Assembly (NCBI GenBank): GCA_947589045.1 | Contig: CANQBQ010000004.1 | Location: 25,259-89,258 of the forward strand | Direction of reading: 5' to 3' | Origin: an uncultured Clostridia bacterium | GTDB lineage: Bacteria; Bacillota; Clostridia; Monoglobales; Monoglobaceae | DNA: 64,000 nt | The notes under the pieces: model-generated | The model's database searches: none | Told to the model about the DNA's origin: nothing | What the model saw: only the letters and a program-made list of their open reading frames with translations | Position numbers and translations under genes: made by a program | Part shown: piece after piece, positions 34,951-43,446 of the stretch | Numbering within the stretch: position 1 is the stretch's first letter | How the letters are laid out: the number at the start of each line of letters is the position of its first letter

Positions 34951-36090
34951 TCAGGCGAGACGCTCCCGAACCTCCGCGTTCACCTTTAAAATATCGTCAA
35001 GCGACGGATTTTCCGTATTACTGTATTTTCCCAAGGTATCGCGCACTATATCCTCAATTTGCAAAAAAGAAATTTTTCCGCTTAAAAATTTTGCGACCGC
35101 CGCTTCGTTTGCCGCATTCATCACGGTGGGCATAATTCCGCCCGCGCGCCCCGCTTCGAGCGCGAGAGCAAGGCAGCCGAAAACCTCGTAATCGGGCTTT
35201 GCGAACGTGAGCGAGCCTATATCCGTAAGCGACAGCCGCGCGTCGCGGGAGGGCTGCCTGTGCGGGTAGGTCAGCGCGTGGGAAATCGGCATTTTCATAG
35301 ACGGACGCGCAAGCTGTGCCATAACGCTCCCGTCGCAGAACTCCACCATAGAGTGAATGACGCTCTCGCGGTGTACCAAAATCTCAATATCGTCAATATC
35401 CACGCCGAACAAATGCTTCGCCTCGATAACCTCAAGCCCCTTGTTCATCATAGTTGCGCTGTCAATCGTAATTTTCGCACCCATAGACCAGTTCGGATGC
35501 TTCAGCGCGTCCGCCGCGCAAACCGATTTAAGCTGCTCGCGCGAACAGCCGAAAAACGGTCCGCCCGACGCGGTGAGCAGAATTTTCCGCACGCTCTTTT
35601 TTTCCTCCCCGTCCAGGCATTGAAATATCGCGCTGTGCTCGCTGTCGACCGGCAAAAGCCGAACGCCGCGCTCCGAGACGCGTTTGATTACGATGTCGCC
35701 CGCGGTAACAAGGGTCTCTTTATTCGCAAGCGCGATGTCCTTGCCCTCGTCAACGGCGCAAAGGGTCGGGACAAGCCCCGCGAAGCCCACGATTGCCGCC
35801 AGAACCATATCCGCCGACGGCTCGGCGGCAACTTCGCAAAGTCCGCCTTCGCCGCACACAACGCGCGTATCGGTATCCGAAACGGCTGTGCGCAGCTCCG
35901 CCGCGCCCGCCTCGTCGAATACCGCCGCGATTTTCGGCTTAAATTCGCGTATTTGCTCCTCCAGCAATCGGAGGTTTGTGTTTCCGCTGATTGCCGTGAC
36001 CTCAATATCAAAAATGCCCTTTAAATCGCGGACGACCTCCAGAGCCTGCCTGCCTATCGAGCCGGTCGAGCCTAAAATCGAAAGTCTCAT
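34951..36090 (-). CDS. dxr: 1-deoxy-D-xylulose-5-phosphate reductoisomerase
   Basis: A 379-residue enzyme of the MEP isoprenoid pathway. GSTGSIG at 7-13 binds NADPH, the metal site is in VDSEHSAIFQCL, and TMMNKGLEVIEA and FCDGSVMAQ are conserved. It makes the isoprenoid precursor later used by UppS, encoded two genes upstream in the same run. Confidence 0.97.
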   Translation of the reverse strand: MRLSILGSTGSIGRQALEVVRDLKGIFDIEVTAISGNTNLRLLEEQIREFKPKIAAVFDEAGAAELRTAVSDTDTRVVCGEGGLCEVAAEPSADMVLAAIVGFAGLVPTLCAVDEGKDIALANKETLVTAGDIVIKRVSERGVRLLPVDSEHSAIFQCLDGEEKKSVRKILLTASGGPFFGCSREQLKSVCAADALKHPNWSMGAKITIDSATMMNKGLEVIEAKHLFGVDIDDIEILVHRESVIHSMVEFCDGSVMAQLARPSMKMPISHALTYPHRQPSRDARLSLTDIGSLTFAKPDYEVFGCLALALEAGRAGGIMPTVMNAANEAAVAKFLSGKISFLQIEDIVRDTLGKYSNTENPSLDDILKVNAEVRERLA

Positions 36091-36121
36091 AATTTCTCCT
36101 TTAATAATTAATAAAACGATA

Positions 36122-36907
36122 TTATCTGAATGTTGTCAAAATAAGATATATGACCGGCGCGGCAACGATTATGCTGTCCAGGCGGTCTAAAACGCCGCCG
36201 TGTCCCGGCAGCACCTTTCCGTAGTCCTTAACGCCGTACTGCCTCTTTATAATAGACGCAAACAAGTCGCCGAACTCACACACCACCGCGGTAACCGCGC
36301 CCATAAGCGCAAAGCGCTGGATGCTGAAGTGCCCGACATATGCGAAAACCATAAGTGCCGCCACGCAGCCCAGTACGCCGCCGACCGCACCCGCAACCGT
36401 CTTTTTGGGGCTGATTTCGGGGCACATCTTACGTTTGCCGAAAAGCCGCCCCGCTATGTATGCAAAGGTATCTGCCGAAAACGCCGCCGTCGGCACGAGC
36501 CATACATACACGCCGCCTCGGTCGAGCAGGCGTATCGACACCATAAACGACAAAAGATACGCGATATATATAACTCCGAACATAACAACCGAAATGTCGG
36601 GCAGCGTTATATCCTTATGCCTTCTGAACATCAAAAAGAACAGTGCAAGCACAATTAAAACGCAGAGCGACTGACAGAGCGAGTGAGGAAACATAAAGTT
36701 AAACGGCATAATTGCCGCCGCGATAAGACCCACCGCGCAAATTTCCTTCTTGCCGCTCCACAGTCCCGCGGCGCGGTAAAGCTCAAAGACTCCCAACACC
36801 GAAAACACAGCCACGCCCGCCGCAATAAAATACGCGTTTGAAAACCAAAGCCAAACGATAACGAGCGGCAGTCCTATGACTGCGGTTAATATTCTTGATT
36901 TCAGCAT
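36122..36907 (-). CDS. cdsA: Phosphatidate cytidylyltransferase
   Basis: A 261-residue membrane enzyme that makes CDP-diacylglycerol for phospholipids. About seven helices; the C-terminal signature has KDYGKVLPGHGGVLDRLDS, which binds metal and substrate. It lies between uppS and dxr in the envelope operon. Confidence 0.96.
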   Translation of the reverse strand: MLKSRILTAVIGLPLVIVWLWFSNAYFIAAGVAVFSVLGVFELYRAAGLWSGKKEICAVGLIAAAIMPFNFMFPHSLCQSLCVLIVLALFFLMFRRHKDITLPDISVVMFGVIYIAYLLSFMVSIRLLDRGGVYVWLVPTAAFSADTFAYIAGRLFGKRKMCPEISPKKTVAGAVGGVLGCVAALMVFAYVGHFSIQRFALMGAVTAVVCEFGDLFASIIKRQYGVKDYGKVLPGHGGVLDRLDSIIVAAPVIYLILTTFR

Positions 36908-36947
36908 ATAAGCACCTCCGGATTAAAGGGTCGGAATGATTGAAAAA

Positions 36948-37694
36948 TTAAATTCCGCCGAAGCGTCTGTTTCGCGCGGCGAAGTCCTCCACGGCGCGGT
37001 CTAAATCGCGCTCGCTAAAGTCAGGCCAGAGCGTGTCCGAAAACCAAAGCTCGGCATACGCCGCCTCCCACAGCAAAAAATTTGAAAGCCGATATTCTCC
37101 GCTCGGGCGTATTATGAGGTCTACGCTCGGGCAATCGCTCAGATACATATATTTTGCGAGATAGTCCTCGTCAATTTTTTCGGGGCTTATCCTGCCCTCC
37201 GCCGCGTCACGAGCCGCGCGGCTCGCCGCCTGCGCTATCTCGCGCCGCCCTCCGTAGTTGAGCGCGATATTGAAGATTATTCCGTCGTTTCCGGCGGTTA
37301 TTTCTTCGGCGTGGCGTATCGCGCCGAAAAATTTATCGTCAAACCGCGACAAATCGCCGATTACGCGGAAGCGGATGTTGCGCCCGCCGAATTTCTTGTC
37401 CGCCTGAAGCAGGTAGTTGTAGAGCATATCCATAATCGCGTCCACTTCCTCTTTGGGGCGGGACCAGTTCTCGGTGGAAAACGCGTAAGCGGTTACCGCC
37501 TTCACGCCGATTTTGTCACAGTATTCTATTATTCTCTCCAGAGTGTCCGCGCCCTTTTTGTGTCCCGCGGTGCGCGGAAGCCCTCTCTTTTGCGCCCAAC
37601 GCCCGTTGCCGTCCATAATTATGCCGATGTGCTTGGGGACTGCGGCTTTTGCGCCGCCCTTTTTCGGACTTGTCTTTTTTGTTTTAAACCACAT
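36948..37694 (-). CDS. uppS: Isoprenyl (undecaprenyl diphosphate) synthase
   Basis: A 248-residue cis-prenyltransferase that makes the C55 lipid carrier of cell-wall precursors. HIGIIMDGNGRWAQKRGLPR carries the catalytic Asp and diphosphate-binding residues, AYAFSTENWSRP is the flexible loop, and IRPSGEYRLSNFLLWEAAYAE is the C-terminal signature. The lysine-rich N-terminus (about 20 residues) is an unusual extension. ATG at 37694 is preferred to GTG at 37703 because GGTGA lies at good distance. Confidence 0.95.
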   Translation of the reverse strand: MWFKTKKTSPKKGGAKAAVPKHIGIIMDGNGRWAQKRGLPRTAGHKKGADTLERIIEYCDKIGVKAVTAYAFSTENWSRPKEEVDAIMDMLYNYLLQADKKFGGRNIRFRVIGDLSRFDDKFFGAIRHAEEITAGNDGIIFNIALNYGGRREIAQAASRAARDAAEGRISPEKIDEDYLAKYMYLSDCPSVDLIIRPSGEYRLSNFLLWEAAYAELWFSDTLWPDFSERDLDRAVEDFAARNRRFGGI

Positions 37695-37823
37695 ATATGT
37701 CACCGCCTATGGCGATATTAAGAAAACGGACTGTACCGAGATGCCCGACACAGGCCAAAGTTCTCAATATAAATTTATTTAACAATGCTCCGCCCACAAG
37801 AGACGAAGCAAGTCTTTGCCTGA

Positions 37824-38366
37824 TTATACTTCGAGTATCTCTTTCTCTTTTCCGTCGGTCAGCTTGTCGATTTCCTTAACAAATTTGTCGGTCAGCTTCT
37901 GGATATCCTCCTCAAGCGACGACAAATCATCCTCGGTTATTTCGTTGTTCTTCTTCTGCGCCTTGAAGCGGTCTATCGCCTCGCGTCTTATGTTGCGCAC
38001 CGCGACCTTTGCCGCCTCGCCCTTTTTTGAAACGTCCTTCACCAATTCGCGGCGGCGTTCCTCGGTGAGCGGCGGGAAGTTAAGCCTTATAACCTTGCCG
38101 TCGTTGTTCGGCGTTATGCCTATGTCCGACTTTAAAATCGCCCTTTCAAGCTCGGAAAGTATCGTCGCATCCCACGGCTGGATAATTATAGTCCTCGCCT
38201 CGGGTACCGACACCGAACCGACCTGATTTACGGGCGTGGGTACGCCGTAGTAGTCGACCGTCACGCGGTCAAGCAACGCGGGATTTGCGCGCCCCGCGCG
38301 GATAGCCGCAAACTCGGAGGTCAGCACATTTATCGCCTTGTTCATTTTGCTTTCAGCGGTTTTCAT
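37824..38366 (-). CDS. frr: Ribosome recycling factor
   Basis: A 180-residue protein that, with EF-G, splits ribosomes after termination. It has the family start ([20 protein letters not shown]), [18 protein letters not shown], and the long C-terminal helix ending in KEKEILEV. It lies directly after pyrH, as usual. Confidence 0.97.
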   Translation of the reverse strand: MKTAESKMNKAINVLTSEFAAIRAGRANPALLDRVTVDYYGVPTPVNQVGSVSVPEARTIIIQPWDATILSELERAILKSDIGITPNNDGKVIRLNFPPLTEERRRELVKDVSKKGEAAKVAVRNIRREAIDRFKAQKKNNEITEDDLSSLEEDIQKLTDKFVKEIDKLTDGKEKEILEV

Positions 38367-38392
38367 AATATTTCATCTCCCTCAAAAATTTT

Positions 38393-39097
38393 TCAGCTTA
38401 CCAACGTGCCTACCTTTTCGCCCAGAATGGCACGCTTTATGTTCTGCGGCTCGTTAATTCCGAATACGAGCAGCGGAATTTTGTTGTCCATACAAAGCGA
38501 GGTCGCCGTGGAGTCCATAACGCCCAAGCCCTGATTTAATACCTCTATATAGCTTAAACTTTCGTACTTTTTCGCCTTGGGATTGATGTGCGGGTCGCTG
38601 TTATACACACCGTCCACATTTTTCGCGAGCAAAATTATGTCCGCGTCGATTTCCGCAGCGCGCAGAGCCGCCGTGGTATCGGTCGAGAAAAACGGGTTCC
38701 CCGTGCCGCACGCAAAAATTACAACCCTGCCCTTTTCAAGGTGCCTTACCGCCTTGAGCCTGATATAAGGCTCGGCTATCTGACGCATCTCAATGGCGGT
38801 CTGAACTCTCGCGGTCAGCCCCGCGTTTTCGAGTCCGTCCAAAAGCGCGAGAGAGTTTATTACCGTGGCGAGCATACCCATATAGTCCGCTCGACTTCGG
38901 TCCATTCCCTCGCCCTCGCGTCCGCGCCAGAAGTTTCCGCCGCCGACGACTATCGCAATTTCAACGCCCATATCCGAACACTCTTTTATGGTCTGCGAAA
39001 TGGTGTTCACGGTCTTGGTGTCGATGCCAAACCCGTTGCCTCCCGCAAGCGCCTCTCCGCTTATCTTAATCATAACTCTTTTGTACTTGGGTTTCAT
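38393..39097 (-). CDS. pyrH: Uridylate kinase
   Basis: A 234-residue hexameric UMP kinase of the amino-acid-kinase fold. [25 protein letters not shown] and [14 protein letters not shown] are all present. It is the first gene of the frr-uppS-cdsA-dxr-rseP run. rpsB and tsf, which usually precede pyrH, are not here. Confidence 0.97.
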   Translation of the reverse strand: MKPKYKRVMIKISGEALAGGNGFGIDTKTVNTISQTIKECSDMGVEIAIVVGGGNFWRGREGEGMDRSRADYMGMLATVINSLALLDGLENAGLTARVQTAIEMRQIAEPYIRLKAVRHLEKGRVVIFACGTGNPFFSTDTTAALRAAEIDADIILLAKNVDGVYNSDPHINPKAKKYESLSYIEVLNQGLGVMDSTATSLCMDNKIPLLVFGINEPQNIKRAILGEKVGTLVS

Positions 39098-39135
39098 AAA
39101 CGCCCTCCGTTTCGCTGTCGCTTTCAGCCTGAATT

Positions 39136-39804
39136 TTAATCAATATTTACAACCGGAATGTCATCGTCCGACGAGCTTGAACCGCCCGAGTTTGACGAGC
39201 TTGACGAACCGGAGCTTCCCGAGCTTCCCGAACCGCTTGACGAGCTTCCCGAGCTGCTTGAACCGCCGCCTGACGAGCCCGAGCTGCTTGAACTGCCCGA
39301 ATTACTCGAACCGCTCGATGAACCTGAGCTTCCCGAACTGCTTGAGCTGCTTGAATTACTCGAACCGCTTGAACTGCTTGACGAGCCGGACGAGCTTGAC
39401 TTATTTGAGCTTCCCGAGCCGGTCGAACGAGACGGCGCAGCGGTCGCGCGGCTTGAATTGTCGGACGGGGCTTTTGTGCTTTTCGGAGCGGACGTCGCGG
39501 CGGTATTTGCCTTCGCGTCGCTCTTGTCGCTCTTGCCCGAGCTCTTTTCAAGGTCCTTGACCCGCTCCTTGAGCGTTTCGTTTTCGGTTTCAAGAGTTTG
39601 TATCGTTTCCTTCATTTCATCGGTGTCGGAGGAGAAATCTCTGTTTCCTATCAAAGTCCACGCGCCGATAAAGGACACGCAAAATACTACCAGCGCGCAA
39701 AGTATCACGCCGAGCACAAGACCTATTTTCTTTCCTATCGAGCCCTTTTTCTTTGTTTTTACGGGCTTTGTGGACATTGATGTCGAACCGTTTGTCGAAC
39801 GCAT
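39136..39804 (-). CDS. Membrane-anchored protein with coiled coil and long Ser/Gly-rich tail
   Basis: A 222-residue protein. A short basic cytoplasmic part is followed by one helix (about 28-52), a coiled coil (about 60-90, [20 protein letters not shown]), a Thr/Ala/Lys/Pro linker, and about 80 residues built almost only of Ser and Gly in SGSS-type units, ending in [10 protein letters not shown]. The tail would lie outside the cell and resembles a flexible wall-spanning spacer. The start is the ATG at 39804 behind GGAG. The repetitive DNA also leaves long open frames on the opposite strand, which are artefacts. The function is unknown. Confidence 0.72.
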   Translation of the reverse strand: MRSTNGSTSMSTKPVKTKKKGSIGKKIGLVLGVILCALVVFCVSFIGAWTLIGNRDFSSDTDEMKETIQTLETENETLKERVKDLEKSSGKSDKSDAKANTAATSAPKSTKAPSDNSSRATAAPSRSTGSGSSNKSSSSGSSSSSSGSSNSSSSSSSGSSGSSSGSSNSGSSSSSGSSGGGSSSSGSSSSGSGSSGSSGSSSSSNSGGSSSSDDDIPVVNID

Positions 39805-39852
39805 ATATGAAACTCCTTTCAATAAGGCGTGTATTCCGAAAAAATTTTCGCG

Positions 39853-40338
39853 CTATCCCGTTATGAGGTTTCCGAGCGCGCCGAGATTTAATATTCCGGT
39901 CAGCACAAGTATCATAATGATACCCGATACCATTATTCCGCAGAAAATCGCGGGCAAAGCATACTTAAAGCGCATATCGAGCAGCGCAGCTATCATTGAG
40001 CCGGTCCACGCTCCGGTAGTGGGGAGCGGAATGGCAACGAACAGGAAAATACCTATCGCGCTCGCCTTCATAAGCCCCTCCGCCTTCTTCTTGGCTCTCG
40101 TTTCGAGCCAGTTCGCGGGGCGGCGAAACAGCTTTGTTTTTTTAAGCCGTTTCACAACGGGGCGAAACAGCAAAAGAATGAACGGAACCACCAAAAAGTT
40201 ACCGAAAACCGACAAGGCGTAACACCAAATCACGTTTAAGGTATCTTTATTTGCCGACCAATATATCATTGCGCCGCGTATTTCCGAGATAGGCAGCATT
40301 GAAAGCAGTAACAGCCATAAGGTGTCGGAAATTGCCAT
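39853..40338 (-). CDS. Small multi-drug export family protein (COG2426)
   Basis: A 161-residue membrane protein with four to five helices, LPISEIRGAMIYW near the start and PLPTTGAWTGSMIAALL in the middle, matching the Sm_multidrug_ex family. Transport of drugs is only a name for this family; the substrate is unknown. The start is the ATG at 40338 behind TTGGAGG. The frame is open 14 codons further. Confidence 0.85.
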   Translation of the reverse strand: MAISDTLWLLLLSMLPISEIRGAMIYWSANKDTLNVIWCYALSVFGNFLVVPFILLLFRPVVKRLKKTKLFRRPANWLETRAKKKAEGLMKASAIGIFLFVAIPLPTTGAWTGSMIAALLDMRFKYALPAIFCGIMVSGIIMILVLTGILNLGALGNLITG

Positions 40339-40424
40339 ACGAAAATCCTCCAAAAATTTTAATCTGCGGTAGTTAAACAAAGTATATCATACGAACCGCT
40401 GTTTTTCAAGCTAAATTTTATAAT

Positions 40425-41531
40425 TTACATACTTTTAATTATCTCCGCCAAATCCTCTGCGGCGCGGGGCTTTCCGAGCAGACCGATATTGGTTTTGAGC
40501 GCCGCGAGCCGCTCCTCGCTTCCGAATATACGCAAAATCGCGTCGTCAATCATATATGTCTCGCTAATCTTGACCGCCGCTCCGTTGTTCAAAAGAAACT
40601 CCACGTTGCGGTCCTCCTGCCCGGGAATGGGGTTTGCCATAATGATAGGCAGACACTTTGCCAGAGCCTCGCTCACGGTGAGTCCGCCCGGCTTGGTAAC
40701 GATACAGTCCGCCGCGTCCATAAGAACGTCCACGTTGCCGACAAAGCCGTAGTTTGCGACCAGCTTGCTGAAATTCGCGCTTTCAATCTGCTTATACATC
40801 TTTTCGTTGTTGCCGCACACCGAGATAATCTGAAAGTCCAGCGGCGTATCGTTGAGCTGTTTTACTATGCTCAGCATATCGCCGTAGCCCATACTTCCGC
40901 TCATAACAAGCACCGTCTTTTTGCGGGGCAGCCCGAGCTCGGCGCACGCCGCTTCGCTCGACCGCCTCTTGGCAAATTTGGGGTCTATCGGTATTCCGAT
41001 AGGCTTAATGCGCTCGGCGGGCAGACCCTTTCGCTCCATCTGATAATTCATAAGTTCGCTCGCGGTCACATAAATATCAAGGTCGCAGGTCTCCCAAAAC
41101 GGGTGAACCGTAAAATCGGTGATTATTCCTATCGTTTTTGCGTCCAAGCCCGTTGAATTTTTCAGATATGTGACAAGCATCGCCGCAAAGACGTGGGTGC
41201 AAACAATCACGTCGGGCGAATATTGAGAAATGTATTTTTTCAGCTTCTGCGCGAGCAGAGCGGTAGTAATGTGCGATATGGATATGAGATTGGCTTCGGG
41301 GTTGTGGTCGCGCTTTTCCGCGTGGCTGTACACCTTGCCGTATATTTTGGGCAGATTTTTTGTGGACAGCAAATAACCCTTCTCCACCGAGTCGGACAAA
41401 AGAGGGTTGATAAATTCAAACGTGTTCAAAAATTCCGCGCTTATATCACTGCGCTCCAAACAATCGCATATTATTTTGGCGGTCTGATTATGCCCCTGAC
41501 CCGCCGAAACAGACATTACAAGTGCCTTCAA
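40425..41531 (-). CDS. UgtP/MGDG-synthase-like glycosyltransferase (GT28)
   Basis: A 368-residue enzyme of the family that adds glucose or galactose to diacylglycerol for glycolipids or lipoteichoic acid anchors. MSVSAGQGHNQTA near the N-terminus is the acceptor-side signature, and GGLTVSEALAKCLPIIMANP is the sugar-nucleotide-binding end. TTG at 41531 fits AAAAGGTG spacing best. GTG at 41540 is the alternative. It sits alone between prmC and the export protein. Confidence 0.88.
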   Translation of the reverse strand: MKALVMSVSAGQGHNQTAKIICDCLERSDISAEFLNTFEFINPLLSDSVEKGYLLSTKNLPKIYGKVYSHAEKRDHNPEANLISISHITTALLAQKLKKYISQYSPDVIVCTHVFAAMLVTYLKNSTGLDAKTIGIITDFTVHPFWETCDLDIYVTASELMNYQMERKGLPAERIKPIGIPIDPKFAKRRSSEAACAELGLPRKKTVLVMSGSMGYGDMLSIVKQLNDTPLDFQIISVCGNNEKMYKQIESANFSKLVANYGFVGNVDVLMDAADCIVTKPGGLTVSEALAKCLPIIMANPIPGQEDRNVEFLLNNGAAVKISETYMIDDAILRIFGSEERLAALKTNIGLLGKPRAAEDLAEIIKSM

Positions 41532-41617
41532 AGCAATCACCTTTTGTAAAAAAATATATCAATAATCAATAAGTATTTTAACATATAACCGCGGCTTTGT
41601 AAAGCAAAACAAGGCGG

Positions 41618-42451
41618 CTATTTTACGCCCAGAACCACTCTGCCGCGCCCCTCCAAATCGGGAATTATGCGAATGTCTTTAAATCCCTGCCGCCGCAGTA
41701 TCTCTCCTACCGCCGCGCTTTGGTCAAACCCCGTCTCATACGCAAGGACTCCTCCGCTTTTCAAAACCGCGCACTTTGTTATGCGGCGGTAAAAATCAAG
41801 CCCGTCCTCTCCGCCCCGAAGCGCAATAAGCGGCTCAAAATCGCGCACGTTTTTATCGAGAGATGGTATCTCGCCGTCCCTGATATACGGCGGGTTTGAA
41901 ACCACGCAGTCGGCGGCGGGCAAATTCGGAAAGCCGCGCATAATGTCGTGCCTGATAAAATCTATCCTGTCCGAAACGCCGTTTTCGGCGGCATTTTCGG
42001 CGGCGACCGAGAGTGCGGCGGGAGATATGTCAAGCGCGGTTATCCGCGCGGTCGGCAGATATTTCGCAAGACTCACCGCGATGCACCCGCTCCCCGCGCC
42101 GACGTCAATAAACGTGGGCGCGTCAAAATCTTTAAACATATCTATGAGCGTTTCGACAAGCAACTCGGTTTCGGGGCGCGGAATTAACACGTCGGACGTT
42201 ACCTTAAACTTAAGCGACATAAATCCCTCCGACCCGACAATGTACTGAAGCGGCTCGCCGCGCGAAAAACGCTCCAGACCGCCGCGCAGTTCGTCCGCCG
42301 CTGTGTCGGAAAGCGTCTTTTCGCCGATTATCAGCTCGGCGCGCGTCACGCCGAATTTGTGCATAATAATAAACTCGGAGGCAGACCTGTCCGCACCGAG
42401 TTTATCCGCGTATTCAAAACCGATTTTTTTAAGCTCGTCTACAGTGAGCAT
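41618..42451 (-). CDS. prmC: Peptide chain release factor N5-glutamine methyltransferase
   Basis: A 277-residue methyltransferase that modifies the GGQ glutamine of release factors. The N-terminal helical domain precedes the SAM strand FIDVGAGSGCIAVSLA and the catalytic NPPY motif (DCVVSNPPYIRDGEI). ATG at 42451 lies 1 bp after the upstream stop. A start 6 codons earlier would overlap it. prfA, often upstream, is absent here. Confidence 0.95.
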   Translation of the reverse strand: MLTVDELKKIGFEYADKLGADRSASEFIIMHKFGVTRAELIIGEKTLSDTAADELRGGLERFSRGEPLQYIVGSEGFMSLKFKVTSDVLIPRPETELLVETLIDMFKDFDAPTFIDVGAGSGCIAVSLAKYLPTARITALDISPAALSVAAENAAENGVSDRIDFIRHDIMRGFPNLPAADCVVSNPPYIRDGEIPSLDKNVRDFEPLIALRGGEDGLDFYRRITKCAVLKSGGVLAYETGFDQSAAVGEILRRQGFKDIRIIPDLEGRGRVVLGVK

Positions 42452-42452
42452 A

Positions 42453-43430
42453 TTACCACTTATCCTCATCTTTGTTTTCGGGAATTACCGCTTTAAGCGA
42501 CGTTACGGCAACCTCTATCTGGCTGTCGTCCGGCTCGCGGGTCGTGATATATTGAAGCCAAAGCCCCGGCTTTCGTACCACCTTGGTAAACGCGTTGTCG
42601 TGCCTTCCGACCAGCTTCAAAATCTCATACGAAACTCCCGCGACCACGGGGAGCAGAAGCAGTCTCATTCCCACGCGCGCATACCACGCGACCTCCCAGC
42701 TCAAAAACGAAAAAGCAATAATACTTATCACGACGACTATAAGCAAAAAGCTGGTGCCGCATCTCGGGTGCAGGCGGGACTGAGCACGCACGTTTTCGAC
42801 CGTCAGCTCCTCGCCCTTTTCGTAGCAGTGTATCGACTTATGCTCCGCGCCGTGGTACATAAACACCCGCTTTATGTCCTTCGTCATCGAAACCAACAGC
42901 AGATAGGCGAGAAAAATCACAATTCTTATAACGCCCTCGCACAAATTCAGCACGACCGCGCTTTCAATTCCGAATGCCTTTATCGCGCTTACGACCAGGT
43001 TCGGCAAAATCATAAACAGGCCCACGCTGAGCGCAAGAGACAGCACCACCGCGATATATATCGCGATCTGAACCGCCTTTTCGTCGCCCACATGTTCCTC
43101 GAGCCACTTGTCAATTTTTGACGGTTCTGCGTCGGCGGGCGCTTCCTCGTCGTCGAAAAACTGCGCCGAAAACATAAGCGACTGAACTCCGATAACCATT
43201 GAACGGAAAAAGTTGACACAGCCGCGAATTATCGGCAGGCGCAGTATCTTTGACTTTACCGCCGCGCCGACCGGCTTTATATCCGTGACGATTTCGCCGT
43301 CGCTCTTGCGCACCGAGGTCGCAATAAGGTTCGGTCCCATCATCATTACGCCCTCCATAACCGCCTGCCCGCCTATGGAAGTTCGGTGCAGCTTTTGCTT
43401 TTTTTCTTTATTTTCGCTATTTTCACTCAT
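42453..43430 (-). CDS. DUF1385 membrane protein (YqhQ-like)
   Basis: A 325-residue protein with the DUF1385 start IGGQAVMEGVMMMGPN, then five to six membrane segments with YHGAEHKSIHCYEKGEEL and RLHPRCGTSFLL between them. The His and Cys pattern suggests a metal site. In Firmicutes it regularly precedes prmC. The function is unknown. Confidence 0.93.
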   Translation of the reverse strand: MSENSENKEKKQKLHRTSIGGQAVMEGVMMMGPNLIATSVRKSDGEIVTDIKPVGAAVKSKILRLPIIRGCVNFFRSMVIGVQSLMFSAQFFDDEEAPADAEPSKIDKWLEEHVGDEKAVQIAIYIAVVLSLALSVGLFMILPNLVVSAIKAFGIESAVVLNLCEGVIRIVIFLAYLLLVSMTKDIKRVFMYHGAEHKSIHCYEKGEELTVENVRAQSRLHPRCGTSFLLIVVVISIIAFSFLSWEVAWYARVGMRLLLLPVVAGVSYEILKLVGRHDNAFTKVVRKPGLWLQYITTREPDDSQIEVAVTSLKAVIPENKDEDKW

Positions 43431-43446
43431 AATTCATTTCAGCTCC

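Noticed and set aside
39158..40222. 354-codon open frame on the plus strand rich in Leu, Pro and Glu
   Set aside because: It is the antisense of the Ser/Gly repeats of the membrane protein and of the export gene. Its composition follows from the repeat, and it lacks a ribosome-binding site.
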